64,000 nucleotides of DNA from Mesorhizobium ventifaucium (GCF_935822925.1 NZ_CAKXZS010000024.1:161796-225795); one strand, 5' to 3'. Shown: positions 1 through 9,553, counted from the stretch's first letter. The notes: generated by a model from the sequence alone, not told the origin. Numbers and translations are program-made.

Positions 1-406
1 TGGCGATGAACGCCGGCACCTTCAGAATGGTGACGAGCACGCCGTTAATCAGCCCGATCAGCGTGCCGAGCAGCAGGCAGAGGATCACCGACGTGACGAC
101 GCCGAGGTCAAGGAAGTTCGGCGCGAACAGCCTGGCGAAGACGACGGCGACTAGGCCGTAAGTTGAACCGACCGAAAGATCGAGGTCCTTGTTGACGATG
201 ACGAAGGTCACTCCGACCGCGATGATGGCAACCCGCGAGGTGTCGCGGAGCAGCGAGTGAAACGCTCCTGTTGAGCCGAAGAACGCGGGATTGACGAGAG
301 CGCCGCCGAGATAGAGCAGCAAAAGCAAGGCAACGAGCCCCACCTCCCAGCCGCCGACAATCTGGGACGGCGCACGGCCGAGCGATGTGGTCGCGGTAAG
401 CGCCAT
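1..406 (-). CDS. Sugar ABC transporter permease (RbsC/FrcC-like), 3' end outside window
   Basis: Reading the minus strand from the ATG at 404-406 gives about 135 residues with no stop before the window edge. The protein begins MALTATTSLG, has a hydrophobic helix (LVALLLLLYLGG), and then the stretch VAIIAVGVTFVIVNKDLDLS followed by VGS. That is the hallmark of BPD_transp_2 permeases of ribose/fructose-type importers. It would form the membrane channel of a periplasmic binding-protein-dependent sugar importer. The upstream gene on the same strand (490-1572) encodes the matching Peripla_BP_4 binding protein, so the order is binding protein then permease. The ATPase is not seen and may lie to the left. 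The substrate is not readable from this fragment. Confidence 0.9.
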   Translation of the reverse strand, partial: MALTATTSLGRAPSQIVGGWEVGLVALLLLLYLGGALVNPAFFGSTGAFHSLLRDTSRVAIIAVGVTFVIVNKDLDLSVGSTYGLVAVVFARLFAPNFLDLGVVTSVILCLLLGTLIGLINGVLVTILKVPAFIA

Positions 407-435
407 GGTCTCTTCTGGTCGATTTCCTGCTGCCG

Positions 436-467
436 CATTGCGGGAGAGCCTGCGCCCTCCCGCAATG
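436..467 (-). promoter_or_regulatory. Intercistronic stem-loop between sugar-binding protein and permease genes
   Basis: A perfect 11-bp inverted repeat (CATTGCGGGAG / CTCCCGCAATG) with a 10-nt loop lies in the 83-bp gap after the binding-protein stop. No T-run follows. Such hairpins between binding-protein and permease genes often protect the upstream mRNA segment so that the binding protein is made in excess. That role is inferred here. Confidence 0.55.
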
Positions 468-489
468 ATGTCAGACGTTCCGAGCGGGC

Positions 490-1572
490 TCAGTTCTCGA
501 AGCGCTTGCCGACGTTCTCGACGGTCTCCTTCGTCACCAGTTGGGCGCGTGTATCGAGGTTGGACGCCGCGATGCCGCGATCAATCTCCAGATAGAGCTG
601 CATGACCGGCCAGAAGCCCTGCAAGAAGGGCTGTTGCCCGAGCGCGCCGGTCAGATCGCCGCTCTTCATCGCATCCTGCTGGGCCGGGCCGAGGTCGAAA
701 CCGTAGGCGCAGATCTTGCCGGTCAGTCCAGTCTGAGCGACGGCCTTGGCAAGCGCCGGCGTGAACACGTTGTTGCCGGCGAACGCGCCAACGACGTCGC
801 CTCGCGATTCAAACAGCGTCACGATGCCGTTCACCGGATCATTCGGATTGGTGTCGATACCGGTGTTCTCCGGACCCGCGTCGACCTTGAAGGCATCAAG
901 CTTGCCGGCATCCCTCAAGCCCTTGACGATGGCGTTGAAAGCCGAAGTGACGCGGTTGTTCACCTCGATGTTGCCCATTGCGGTCGACGACGGCAGGACG
1001 ATCGAACCCTTCTCGATACCCTTGTCCGCGAGGCACTTGACGAGCGCCTCGCCGGCGATTGCGGCAGCGGAGGCGTCCTGGCCGGTGTGGCCGATGCCGC
1101 TCCGGTTGAGGATCGTTCCGTCAAAGGAATTGGTCGTAGCGACCGGAATGCCCTTCGCCTCGGCGGCCTTGACGATGTCGTTATAGGCGCCGACCTGGGG
1201 CGTTGTCATGATCAGCCCGTCGATCGTCGGATCCTGCACGATCTGGTTCAGGATTTCGATCTCGCGGGCAGGGTCGTCGGTCGGCGATTCCGAGCCGAGC
1301 AGCAGGACCTTGGCGCCGATCAGGTTGCCGGCGACGGTCGCGCCGACGTAGACCGGATCGAAGAAGCCATTGCCGGCAGTGTGTGTCACGATAGCGAAAG
1401 TGAGGTGACCATCGGCCGAATGGAAGTCCTTGGTACCAGGGGCCTCCTTTGCGGCTTCTTCGAAGCTGTAGCCGCCAACCGCCTTATCGACGCCGCCCGA
1501 TTGTGCGTAGGCGTTCGATACGCCGAGCGATAACGCCGCGGCACCCGCCGCGAGCGAGAAAATACGTTTCAT
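490..1572 (-). CDS. Sugar ABC transporter substrate-binding protein (Peripla_BP_4)
   Basis: A 360-residue periplasmic protein. The ATG at 1572 is chosen because a GGGAGG ribosome site sits just upstream and the protein then starts with a clean signal peptide (MKRIFSLAAGAAALSLGVSN, cleaved near AYAQS). The mature part has the ribose-binding-protein fold: LTFAIVTHTAGNGFFDPVYVG, then GAKVLLLGSE, DPTIDGLIMT and GKICAYGFDL. It captures a sugar or sugar-like ligand for the permease encoded downstream (1-406). The frame stays open to 1668, but that extension has no ribosome site and would bury the signal peptide. The ligand is unknown. Confidence 0.93.
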   Translation of the reverse strand: MKRIFSLAAGAAALSLGVSNAYAQSGGVDKAVGGYSFEEAAKEAPGTKDFHSADGHLTFAIVTHTAGNGFFDPVYVGATVAGNLIGAKVLLLGSESPTDDPAREIEILNQIVQDPTIDGLIMTTPQVGAYNDIVKAAEAKGIPVATTNSFDGTILNRSGIGHTGQDASAAAIAGEALVKCLADKGIEKGSIVLPSSTAMGNIEVNNRVTSAFNAIVKGLRDAGKLDAFKVDAGPENTGIDTNPNDPVNGIVTLFESRGDVVGAFAGNNVFTPALAKAVAQTGLTGKICAYGFDLGPAQQDAMKSGDLTGALGQQPFLQGFWPVMQLYLEIDRGIAASNLDTRAQLVTKETVENVGKRFEN

Positions 1573-1797
1573 GATTTTCCTCCCTTGCAACCAACGGTCG
1601 GAAGCCGTTCGGGCGCATTTATTCAGTAGATTCCGAATGCTTCCTCCCACCCCGTATATTCTGCCCAAAGCCTGCCCACGTAAATAGTGCTCCCACTTTC
1701 ACCGACGAATTGGTTCAGAGCGGAAAGCCGTCGTCGCCTCACAAGAAGCGCCCGTTCTGACTTCTTGTAGGAACCGCGAGCTTGCAACCACCTACAG

Positions 1798-2226
1798 TTA
1801 GTTGGTCACGACGATCCGCGTGTTGCGGAAGCCGGCTTGCCGCACCATTGCATAGAAGGCGGCGGCATTGGACGGGTGCAGCCGCACGCAGCCATGCGAC
1901 GCCGGGCGCCCGAGAGATTTTACCGCGCCGGTGCCATGGATGGCATAGCCGCCGCGGTAGAACACCGAATGCGGCATCGGCGACATGTCGTATTTGCGCG
2001 AATACCACATCCGCGCCGTTCGTTGCGGCCGAAAACTGCCGCGCGGCGTGATGTAACCTTTGCGCGCCGTCGATACGCGCCATCGGTAAACCGCCTGGCC
2101 GTATCTTACAGTCATCGTCTGCGATGAGACGTCGATTCTTGCAACCAGCTTGGCTGCCCAGCCCTCGACCGAAGAACCGAACAGCATCGTTGCCAGTAAC
2201 GCTGCCATGAGAACGGTCTTTTTCAT
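1798..2226 (-). CDS. L,D-transpeptidase, YkuD family
   Basis: A 142-residue exported protein with a signal peptide (about residues 1-24, ending GWA-A). The YkuD core shows the two expected motifs: the HGTG segment (His97) and SHGCVRL (His111, catalytic Cys113, Arg115). Enzymes of this family form 3-3 cross-links in peptidoglycan or attach proteins to it in the periplasm. At 142 residues it is a minimal single-domain form with no LysM or peptidoglycan-binding domain. It stands alone. The flanking 225-bp gaps on either side hold no further gene that I can support. Confidence 0.92.
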   Translation of the reverse strand: MKKTVLMAALLATMLFGSSVEGWAAKLVARIDVSSQTMTVRYGQAVYRWRVSTARKGYITPRGSFRPQRTARMWYSRKYDMSPMPHSVFYRGGYAIHGTGAVKSLGRPASHGCVRLHPSNAAAFYAMVRQAGFRNTRIVVTN

Positions 2227-2451
2227 GCGATCAGACCCCTTTGATTGCCCTTGCCTGCCTTCACGCTATCCTTCATCTTTTAATCGCAAGTGAATGAGGT
2301 AACTACACACCTCTGAGCAATTCACCAATCCAAAGCAGCCAATTTGAACGATTACCCGCGAAAATTGCCGTGACGAGACGTAACCACGTAACTAGGGCGC
2401 GACCCGCAAACAGGCTTGCCAAAACGCACCGTTGGCTGCTCAATTCGTCGA

Positions 2452-3732
2452 ATGAACGAGCTCCTGCTGAAAGCGGTCGATGATCGGGTCGACGAACTGG
2501 TCGCATTGACCGCCGACCTGATCCGCTTTCCGACCATCAATCCGCCCGGCGAGGCCTATCGGCCGTGCGCCGAATACGTCGGAGCGCGGCTGAAGAAGCG
2601 CGGTTTCGAAGTCGAATTCATCCGCGCCGAAGGCACGCCGGGCGACACCGACCGCTACCCGCGCGTCAACGTCGTCGCCCGCTTCGATGGCCGCTCGCCC
2701 GGCGCATGTGTGCATTTCAACTCGCATATCGACGTTGTCGAAGCCGGCGACGGCTGGAGCCTCGATCCCTTCGCCGGCATCGTCAGGGATGGCAAGGTCT
2801 ATGGCCGCGGCGCCTGCGACATGAAGGGCGGCCTGGCCTCCTCGATCATCGCCACCGAAGCCTTCATGGAGGTGTTCCCCGACTTTCCCGGCGCCATCGA
2901 GATTTCGGGCACGGTCGACGAGGAGTCGGGCGGCTTCGGCGGCGTCGCCCATCTGGCCAGGCTCGGCTATTTTTCCAAGCCGAGAGTCGATCACGTCATC
3001 ATTCCCGAACCGTTGAACAAGGACCGCATCTGCCTTGGCCATCGCGGCGTGTGGTGGGCGGAGATCGAGACCAAGGGCGAGATCGCGCACGGCTCGATGC
3101 CGTTCCTCGGCGACAATGCGGTGCGCCATATGGGCGCCGTGCTAAGGGCTTTCGAGGACGAGCTGTTCCCGGCGCTCGACCGCAAGGTGACGCGCATGCC
3201 GGTCGTGCCCGAGGGGGCAAAGCGCTCGACCATGAACATCAACTCGATCCATGGCGGCCAGACGGAGGATTTCCGGCCCGGCCTGCCCTCGCCCAATGTC
3301 CCCGATTCCTGCCGGCTGACCATCGACCGCCGCTTCCTGCTCGAGGAGGACCTCGGCACGGTCAAGAGCGAGGTGACCGATATCCTCGACCGGCTGAAGC
3401 GCGAGCGCAAGAAATTCGACTACGAGATCCGCGATCTCATGGAGGTGCTGCCGCTGATGACCGAGCGCGATGCGCCGGTGGTCACGGCGGTGGCGCAGGG
3501 CATCATGGAGATATTCGACCGCGAGCCCGACTACGTGATCTCGCCCGGCACCTACGACCAGAAGCACATTGCCGGCATCGGCCACATCTACGACTGCATC
3601 GCCTATGGCCCGGGCATTCTCGACCTCGCCCACAGACCCGACGAATGGGTGGGGATATCAGACATGGTCGAATCGGCCAAGGTGATGGCGATCGGGCTGA
3701 ACGTGCTGCTTAGGGGCGCGGGCGCTCGGTAG
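2452..3732 (+). CDS. M20 family metallohydrolase (ArgE/DapE/ACY1-like deacylase)
   Basis: A 426-residue cytoplasmic zinc hydrolase. The M20 signature is present in order: HFNSHIDVV (His92, Asp94), GRGACDMKGG (metal-bridging Asp123), VDEESGG (general base Glu157, metal ligand Glu158) and the C-terminal AHRPDEW. Relatives remove acyl groups from amino acids or cleave small peptides. The gene lies just upstream of a complete peptide-type ABC importer on the same strand, which suggests that it processes the imported compound. The ATG at 2452 is the first ATG in frame. The ribosome site is poor, and a TTG start at 2416 is possible. The exact substrate is not determined. Confidence 0.9.
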   Translation: MNELLLKAVDDRVDELVALTADLIRFPTINPPGEAYRPCAEYVGARLKKRGFEVEFIRAEGTPGDTDRYPRVNVVARFDGRSPGACVHFNSHIDVVEAGDGWSLDPFAGIVRDGKVYGRGACDMKGGLASSIIATEAFMEVFPDFPGAIEISGTVDEESGGFGGVAHLARLGYFSKPRVDHVIIPEPLNKDRICLGHRGVWWAEIETKGEIAHGSMPFLGDNAVRHMGAVLRAFEDELFPALDRKVTRMPVVPEGAKRSTMNINSIHGGQTEDFRPGLPSPNVPDSCRLTIDRRFLLEEDLGTVKSEVTDILDRLKRERKKFDYEIRDLMEVLPLMTERDAPVVTAVAQGIMEIFDREPDYVISPGTYDQKHIAGIGHIYDCIAYGPGILDLAHRPDEWVGISDMVESAKVMAIGLNVLLRGAGAR

Positions 3733-3857
3733 TCGGTGATGGGCGGTCATTCCTGCCGGCGCTGCCGGAAACGCGAAACGCAATTTACTCCTTGGTGAAA
3801 TCACGCTTCTATCCACCGAGTTTTGAGCATGTTTTTGAGCATATCGGGAGTTGCACG

Positions 3858-5333
3858 ATGAAATTGTGGAAAACCATTCTCACAGCTGCGGCCCTGGTGC
3901 TGGCCAACGGCGCTTCGGCGCTTGCCGCGCGCGATCTGGTCATCGGCATCACGCTCGAACCTCCGCATCTCGATCCGACCGCAGGCGCTGCGGCGGCGAT
4001 CGACGAAGTGCTTTACGCCAATGTGTTCGAGGGGCTGACCCGCATCGGTGCGGACGGCGAGGTGCTGCCGGCTCTGGCCGAAAGCTGGACCATTTCCGAC
4101 GACGGCAAGGTCTACACTTTCAAGCTGCATAGCGGCGTGAAATTCCATGACGGCACCGACTTCAATGCCGACGACGTCAAATTCTCGCTCGACCGCGCCC
4201 GAGCCGACAACTCCGTCAACGCACAAAAGGGCCTGTTCGCCGCCATCGATACCGTCGAGGTGGTCGATCCGGCAACAGTCAGGATCACGCTGAAGAACCC
4301 GCAAAGTTCCTTCCTCTACAATATGGGCTGGGGCGACGCGGTCATCGTCGCGCCGGAGACAGCCGAAATCAACAAGGAAAAGCCTGTCGGCACCGGCCCG
4401 TTCAAGTTCCAGAACTGGGCCAAGGGCTCGTCGATCACCCTGATCAGGTCCGACGCTTACTGGGGTGCCCCGGTGTCCCTCGACAAGGCCGAGTTCCGCA
4501 TCGTCACGGATGCCGCAGCCGCCGTGCCGGCGCTGCTTTCCGGCGATGTTCAGGCCTTCCCCTTCTTCGATCCCGACAGCGTCGCCCAGATCCAGGGCGA
4601 CCCGCGCTTCAAGGTGGTGATCGGCGCGACCGAGGGTGAGACCATCCTCTCGATGAACAACAAGAAGCCGCCTTTCGATAGGCTGCAGGTCAGGCAGGCG
4701 ATCTCGTTTGCGCTCGACCGCAAGGCGATCATCGACGGCGCCTCGGCCGGCCTTGGCGTGCCGATCGGCTCGCATATGTCGCCCGCCAACAAGGCTTATG
4801 TCGACCTCACCGGCCTGTACCCGCACAATGTCGACAAGGCCAGGGAACTCTTGAAGGAAGCCGGCCTGGAGAACGGTTTCAAGGCGACGCTGAAACTGCC
4901 GCCGCCGCCCTATGCGCGGCTTGGCGGCGAGATCATCGCGTCGCAGCTTCGCGATGTCGGCATCGATCTGCAGATCGTGCCGGTGGAATGGGCGCAGTGG
5001 CTGGACCAGGTCTTCACCAAGAAGGACTACGACCTGACCATCGTCTCCCACACCGAGCCCAACGACATCGATGTCTATTCGCGCAAGGATTATTACTTCA
5101 ACTACGACAACTCGACCTTCGACAAGATCATCGCCGATCTGAACCTCACCTCCGATGAGGCCAAGCGCATGACGCTGCTCGGCGAGGCGCAGAAGATACT
5201 GGCCGATGATGCCGTGGTCGGCTTCCTCTACGAACTGCCGAAAGTCGGCGTCTGGGACGCCAAGCTCGAAGGTTTTTGGGAAAATGCGCCGATCCAGGCC
5301 AATGATTTGACCAAGGTGAAGTGGACGGAGTGA
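3858..5333 (+). CDS. Peptide/opine-type ABC transporter substrate-binding protein (SBP_bac_5)
   Basis: A 491-residue periplasmic binding protein. The ATG at 3858 follows CGGGAG at a good distance and gives a typical signal peptide (MKLWKTILTAAALVLANGAS, cleaved near ALA-A). The mature protein has the DppA/OppA family marks: LEPPHLDPTAGA near the N-terminus, YANVFEGL, LAESWTISDDGKVYTFKL and the GTGPFKF hinge region. It feeds the permeases at 5625 and 6569. Together with the M20 hydrolase upstream, the likely ligand is a peptide or acylated amino-acid derivative. A palindromic repeat separates it from the permease genes. Confidence 0.93.
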   Translation: MKLWKTILTAAALVLANGASALAARDLVIGITLEPPHLDPTAGAAAAIDEVLYANVFEGLTRIGADGEVLPALAESWTISDDGKVYTFKLHSGVKFHDGTDFNADDVKFSLDRARADNSVNAQKGLFAAIDTVEVVDPATVRITLKNPQSSFLYNMGWGDAVIVAPETAEINKEKPVGTGPFKFQNWAKGSSITLIRSDAYWGAPVSLDKAEFRIVTDAAAAVPALLSGDVQAFPFFDPDSVAQIQGDPRFKVVIGATEGETILSMNNKKPPFDRLQVRQAISFALDRKAIIDGASAGLGVPIGSHMSPANKAYVDLTGLYPHNVDKARELLKEAGLENGFKATLKLPPPPYARLGGEIIASQLRDVGIDLQIVPVEWAQWLDQVFTKKDYDLTIVSHTEPNDIDVYSRKDYYFNYDNSTFDKIIADLNLTSDEAKRMTLLGEAQKILADDAVVGFLYELPKVGVWDAKLEGFWENAPIQANDLTKVKWTE

Positions 5334-5421
5334 GGGGCGAAGCTTGCGTTCCCGCCCACCCCCCTCTGGCCTGCCGGGACGCCTGGCCCAAGCCGCAGGA
5401 CAATCGCTTTCGTTCTGCGCT

Positions 5422-5592
5422 GCCCCTCATCGCCCTGCCGGGCACTTCTCCCCGTATAGTGACGGGGAGAAGGACGCCTTCGCAAAGGATTTCGCTAACC
5501 TCCAGCGTTGCAAAAGGCGTGCGAAGGGTGCGGCCAGCCCCCTTCTCCCCGTCACTATACGGGGAGAAGGTGCCGGCAGTCGGATGAGGGGC
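5422..5592. repeat. RIME-like intergenic palindromic repeat, copy 1
   Basis: Two arms of about 52 bases (5422-5473 and 5541-5592) are near-perfect inverted copies of each other. Both contain CTTCTCCCCGT-ATAGTGACGGGGAGAAGG, itself a palindrome, flanked by GCCCCTCATC and a CTGCCGG motif. A second copy lies at 9682-9872. The structure matches the rhizobial intergenic mosaic elements of the RIME type. It fills the gap between the binding-protein and permease genes of one ABC operon and could form a long hairpin in the transcript. Confidence 0.85.
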
Positions 5593-5624
5593 GGCGCCGG
5601 CATTAACAGAGCGGTCCTCCCCCC

Positions 5625-6572
5625 ATGACCGCCTATCTCCTCAAGCGTCTTGCCATTGCCCTCATCACGCTGGTTCTTGCCTCGATGGTGGTCTTCGCCG
5701 TGCTGGAGATCATTCCCGGCGACCCGGCGCGGCTGATGCTGGGCATGAACGCCAGCGCCGACCAGGTCGAGTTGCTGCGCAACCAGATGGGCCTCAACGC
5801 GCCCGTTGCGCTGCGCTATCTGCACTGGGCCGGCGGCTTGCTGAGCCTCGATTTCGGCCGTTCCTACACCTATTCGGTGCCGGTCATCGACCTGGTGCGC
5901 GAGCGCATCGTCGTCTCTTTGCCGCTGGCGCTGATCGCGCTGGCGCTGTCGACCATCATTGCCATTCCGGTCGGGCTGTTTTCCGCCGGTCGGCACGGAC
6001 GGGCCGGCGACACGATCGCGATGGGCGCCGCCCAGCTTGGTGTTGCCGTGCCGAACTTCTGGTTTGCGCTGATGCTGATCTACCTGTTTGCCGTCTGGCT
6101 GCGGCTGGTGCCGGCCGGCGGCTTTCCGGGCTGGAGCGCCGGCGTCTGGCCGGCGCTGAAATCGCTGGTCCTGCCGGCGATCGCGCTCGCTCTGCCGCAA
6201 GCGGCGATCCTTGCCCGCGTCACCCGTTCGGCGCTAATCGAGGTGCTGAACGAGGACTATATCCGCACTGCCCGCGCTAAGGGCCTGCCCTATCGCGCCG
6301 TTCTGTGGCGGCACGCGCTGCGCAACGCGATGATCCCGGTGCTGACCATTCTCGGCCTGCAATTCGCCTTCCTGCTCGCCGGCACCATCATCATCGAGAA
6401 CGTCTTTTACCTGCCCGGCCTCGGCCGGCTGATGTTCCAGGCAATCACCCAGCGCGACCTGATCGTCGTCGAAAGCGTCGTCATGCTGCTGGTCGCCGCC
6501 GTCATCGCCGTCAACCTGCTTGTCGATCTCTCCTATGCGGTCGTCGATCCGCGCCTGAGAAGCCGCCAATGA
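5625..6572 (+). CDS. Peptide-type ABC transporter permease (DppB/OppB-like)
   Basis: A 315-residue inner-membrane protein with about six hydrophobic segments. The N-terminus (LLKRLAIALITLVLASMVVF, then EIIPGDPA) is typical of DppB-type permeases. The EAA loop that contacts the ATPase is present as RVTRSALIEVLNEDYIRTAR followed by AKGLPY. It pairs with the DppC-type permease encoded immediately downstream, whose ATG overlaps this stop codon (ATGA at 6569-6572), so the two are translationally coupled. Confidence 0.94.
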   Translation: MTAYLLKRLAIALITLVLASMVVFAVLEIIPGDPARLMLGMNASADQVELLRNQMGLNAPVALRYLHWAGGLLSLDFGRSYTYSVPVIDLVRERIVVSLPLALIALALSTIIAIPVGLFSAGRHGRAGDTIAMGAAQLGVAVPNFWFALMLIYLFAVWLRLVPAGGFPGWSAGVWPALKSLVLPAIALALPQAAILARVTRSALIEVLNEDYIRTARAKGLPYRAVLWRHALRNAMIPVLTILGLQFAFLLAGTIIIENVFYLPGLGRLMFQAITQRDLIVVESVVMLLVAAVIAVNLLVDLSYAVVDPRLRSRQ

Positions 6573-7438
6573 CGTCGCGCTTCGACATCCCAGAGGAAAA
6601 TTTTGCCGACATCCTCGTCAAGGCTTTCACCAACCGCTCGTTCCTCACCGGCTTCGTCATCACTGCATTGGTGGCAGCGGTCGCCATCGTCTCGTTCTTC
6701 TGGACGCCTTTTGACGTCACCAGGCTGATCATCGCCGACAAGACCCAGGCACCCTCGCCGGCGCACTGGTTCGGCACCGATCATTTCGGCCGCGACATTT
6801 TTTCCATGATCATGGTCGGGGCCCGCAATTCGATCGCCGTGGCGCTGGTGGCGGTCAGTATCGGCATGGGCGTCGGCGTGCCGCTCGGCGCCCTTGCCGC
6901 GGCGCGCGGCGGCATCGTCGACGAAGCGGTGATGCGGCTCAACGATCTCGTCTTCGCCTTCCCTGCCCTGCTGTCGGCGATCATGATCACCGCCATCTTC
7001 GGCCCGGGCGCGCTCAACGCCATCATCGCCATCGGCATTTTCAACATCCCGGTCTTCGCCCGCGTCGCCCGGGCCGGCGCGCTGGCGATCTGGCCGCGCG
7101 AATTCATCCTCGCCGCGCGCGCAGCCGGCAAGGGCAAAACGCTGATCACGCTGGAGCATGTGCTGCCCAACATCGTTACCTTGCTCCTCGTGCAAGGCAC
7201 CATCCAGTTCGCGCTCGGCATCCTGGCCGAAGCCGGGCTTTCCTATGTCGGGCTCGGCACACAGCCACCGATGCCGAGCTGGGGCCGGATGCTGTTCGAT
7301 GCGCAGACGCGCATGGTGGCGGCGCCGTGGATGGCGATCTTTCCAGGCATGGCGATCGTCGTCACCGTGCTTGGCCTGAACCTGCTCGGCGACGGTATTG
7401 CCGACATCCTCGACCCGAAATCGCGGCGGCAGCGATGA
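6569..7438 (+). CDS. Peptide-type ABC transporter permease (DppC/OppC-like)
   Basis: A 289-residue membrane permease. The start is the ATG of the ATGA overlap with the preceding permease gene. It shows the OppC_N-type first helix (FVITALVAAVAIVSFFW), the HWFGTDHFGRDIFS signature found in nearly all DppC-like permeases, and the EAA loop PREFILAARAAGKGK. It forms the translocation pore with the DppB-like partner and is driven by the fused ATPase encoded next, again through an ATGA overlap at 7435-7438. Confidence 0.94.
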   Translation: MTSRFDIPEENFADILVKAFTNRSFLTGFVITALVAAVAIVSFFWTPFDVTRLIIADKTQAPSPAHWFGTDHFGRDIFSMIMVGARNSIAVALVAVSIGMGVGVPLGALAAARGGIVDEAVMRLNDLVFAFPALLSAIMITAIFGPGALNAIIAIGIFNIPVFARVARAGALAIWPREFILAARAAGKGKTLITLEHVLPNIVTLLLVQGTIQFALGILAEAGLSYVGLGTQPPMPSWGRMLFDAQTRMVAAPWMAIFPGMAIVVTVLGLNLLGDGIADILDPKSRRQR

Positions 7439-9099
7439 GCCTGCTCGAAATCGAGAAATTGTCGCTGACGATCGGAGACACGCCGATCCTGAGGGATGTC
7501 GAGCTCTCCGTCGCGCCCGGCGAGGTGATGGGACTGGTCGGCGAATCCGGCTCGGGCAAATCGATCACGGCATTGACGGTGATGCGGCTTCTGCCTTGGG
7601 CAGCGCGCGCCAGCGGGCGCGTCGCCTTCGACGGCATCGACATCCTTGCGGCCAGCGAAGACCAGATGTGCGCGCTGCGCGGCGACGATATCGGCATGGT
7701 TTTCCAGGAGCCGATGACGGCGCTGAACCCGGTCAAGACCATTGGCGAGCAGGTCGCCGAAGGCATCCGCTGGCACACCAGGGCAAGCCGCGCCGACGCG
7801 GAGGACCGCGCCCGAAAAATGCTCGACCGGGTCGGACTGCCCTCAGCGCAGTTCCCGCTGTCGCGCTATCCACACGAGCTTTCCGGCGGCCAGCGCCAGC
7901 GTGTCGTCATCGCCATTGCCTGTGCGCTGAAACCAAAACTGCTGATCGCCGACGAGCCGACGACGGCGCTCGACGTCGTGCTGCAGGCGCAGATCCTCGA
8001 CCTGCTGCGTGACCTGGTCGCGGAAAACCGCATGGGTCTGCTGTTGATCTCGCACGACCTCGCGGTGGTGACCGAAATGGCGGGGCGCATCACCATCCTG
8101 CGCCACGGCGAAGTGATGGAGGCCGGCGACACGGCGCGCACTTTGTCCGAGCAGCTTCATCCCTACACGCGGCAGCTGGCGCAGGCCTCGATGCATGTGC
8201 CCGCGCGTGCCAGGACGCACGAAGTCGGCCAAGACCACCCCCAGCGCCAGGCTGCGAACCCTCTTCTTCAGGTGGCCAAACCTCTTCTTCAGGTCGACAG
8301 CGTGACGCGGGACTATCCGGGACGGCGCAAATCGCTGCTGAAGCGGGTGGCCCCGATCCGCGCCGTCGACGATGTCTCGTTCTCGATTGATCCCAGGCAG
8401 TCGGTGGCGCTGGTCGGGCGTTCCGGTTGCGGCAAGTCCACGCTTGCCCGCATGGTCCTGGCGCTGGACGGGCCGACATCGGGAACGATCCGGTTTCGCG
8501 GCGAAGTCATCACCGGCAACAGCGAGGCTGAGCTCAAGCCGGCGCGCCGCGACATGCAGGTGGTGTTCCAGGACCCATACGGCTCCTTCGATCCGCGCCA
8601 GAAGGTCGAAAAACTGGTCGCCGAGCCACTGCATGTCCTGGAGAAAAGGCCGACGACTGCAGAGCGGCGCGAGATGGTGGCAAAGGCCTTGCACGAGGTC
8701 GGTCTCAGCCCACGCGACATGGACAAATATCCGCACGAATTTTCAGGCGGCCAGCGCCAGCGCCTGTCGATCGCCCGCGCGATCATCACCCGCCCCAAAC
8801 TGGTCGTCGCCGACGAGCCGGTCTCGGCGCTCGACGTCTCGATCCGCGCCCAGATTCTCGATCTGTTCGCCGAGCTCAACCAGAAGCTCGGCGTTGCCTA
8901 TCTGTTCATCACCCACGATCTGACCGTTGCCCGCGCCATTACCGACCAGGTGATGATCATGCATGACGGCAAGATCGTCGAGCGCGGCAGGACGAGCGCG
9001 GTTCTCGACCATCCGCAGTCCGAAGCCGCGAAGGCGCTGGTCGCTGCCGCCCCGGACCTGCACCGCGCGATTGCCCGGCGGTTACAGGAACAGGGGTGA
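7435..9099 (+). CDS. Fused double ATPase of peptide-type ABC transporter (DppD-DppF)
   Basis: A 554-residue protein with two complete ABC ATPase domains in one chain. Domain 1 has Walker A GESGSGKS (36-43), signature LSGGQRQR and Walker B LLIADEPTTALD. Domain 2 has GRSGCGKS, FSGGQRQR and LVVADEPVSALD. Most Dpp/Opp systems encode these as two genes. The fusion is common in rhizobia. The linker contains a short imperfect duplication (NPLLQV / KPLLQV). It powers the two permeases encoded directly upstream. Confidence 0.95.
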   Translation: MSLLEIEKLSLTIGDTPILRDVELSVAPGEVMGLVGESGSGKSITALTVMRLLPWAARASGRVAFDGIDILAASEDQMCALRGDDIGMVFQEPMTALNPVKTIGEQVAEGIRWHTRASRADAEDRARKMLDRVGLPSAQFPLSRYPHELSGGQRQRVVIAIACALKPKLLIADEPTTALDVVLQAQILDLLRDLVAENRMGLLLISHDLAVVTEMAGRITILRHGEVMEAGDTARTLSEQLHPYTRQLAQASMHVPARARTHEVGQDHPQRQAANPLLQVAKPLLQVDSVTRDYPGRRKSLLKRVAPIRAVDDVSFSIDPRQSVALVGRSGCGKSTLARMVLALDGPTSGTIRFRGEVITGNSEAELKPARRDMQVVFQDPYGSFDPRQKVEKLVAEPLHVLEKRPTTAERREMVAKALHEVGLSPRDMDKYPHEFSGGQRQRLSIARAIITRPKLVVADEPVSALDVSIRAQILDLFAELNQKLGVAYLFITHDLTVARAITDQVMIMHDGKIVERGRTSAVLDHPQSEAAKALVAAAPDLHRAIARRLQEQG

Positions 9100-9121
9100 A
9101 CAGCCGACCGTTGGGACAGGC

Positions 9122-9553
9122 TTACTCTTCGGCCTTCACCACATCGGCTGGACTGATGTCGAGCAAGTCGAGCGTGCGGCGCAAGAGCTGCATCTCGGTC
9201 CCGGCAAGTTGCGCATCAGCCTTGGCAATCTCGGCCATATGGCGGGCAAGCAGGCTGCGCCGCTCGACGTCGAGGTCACGGAACTGGGCGATGGCCTGCG
9301 AGCCGTTGGTCTCGTAGCCGAACTCGTTGAGGTATTCGATGACGCTGTCGATGCTGGCTTCCGGAATGCCGAAGGCTTCCCGGCAGATGCGCCTGAACGC
9401 GGCCATTTCGCTCTCGCTGACCGTGCCGTCGGCGAGGATCATGCGAAACAGCATCAGCAGTTCCGCCGACAGCACAGGATCGTCCGCGACCTTGCGCACG
9501 CCGGGGTCGCCTTCGAAGATCGAACGTATCTGGTCCAGCAATGCGAATGCCAT
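9122..9553 (-). CDS. TerB-like (tellurite-resistance TerB family) cytoplasmic protein
   Basis: A 143-residue, all-helical acidic protein starting MAFALLDQIRSIF, preceded by AAAGGGA. The segment LLMLFRMILADGTVSESEMA followed by AFRRICREAFGI matches the TerB/DjlA-type fold, in which acidic residues in the ADGxxxxxE loops are thought to bind metal. Rhizobial genomes commonly carry such single TerB-domain proteins without the rest of the ter cluster, so tellurite resistance should not be assumed. It converges on the ABC operon with a 22-bp gap. Confidence 0.8.
   Translation of the reverse strand: MAFALLDQIRSIFEGDPGVRKVADDPVLSAELLMLFRMILADGTVSESEMAAFRRICREAFGIPEASIDSVIEYLNEFGYETNGSQAIAQFRDLDVERRSLLARHMAEIAKADAQLAGTEMQLLRRTLDLLDISPADVVKAEE

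Noticed and set aside
541..1533. A 330-codon plus-strand frame opposite the sugar-binding protein gene
   Set aside because: The minus strand has a signal peptide, ribosome site and Peripla_BP_4 fold. The plus frame has none.
9122..9553. Tellurite resistance function for the TerB-like gene
   Set aside because: No other ter genes are nearby, so the domain alone does not support resistance.
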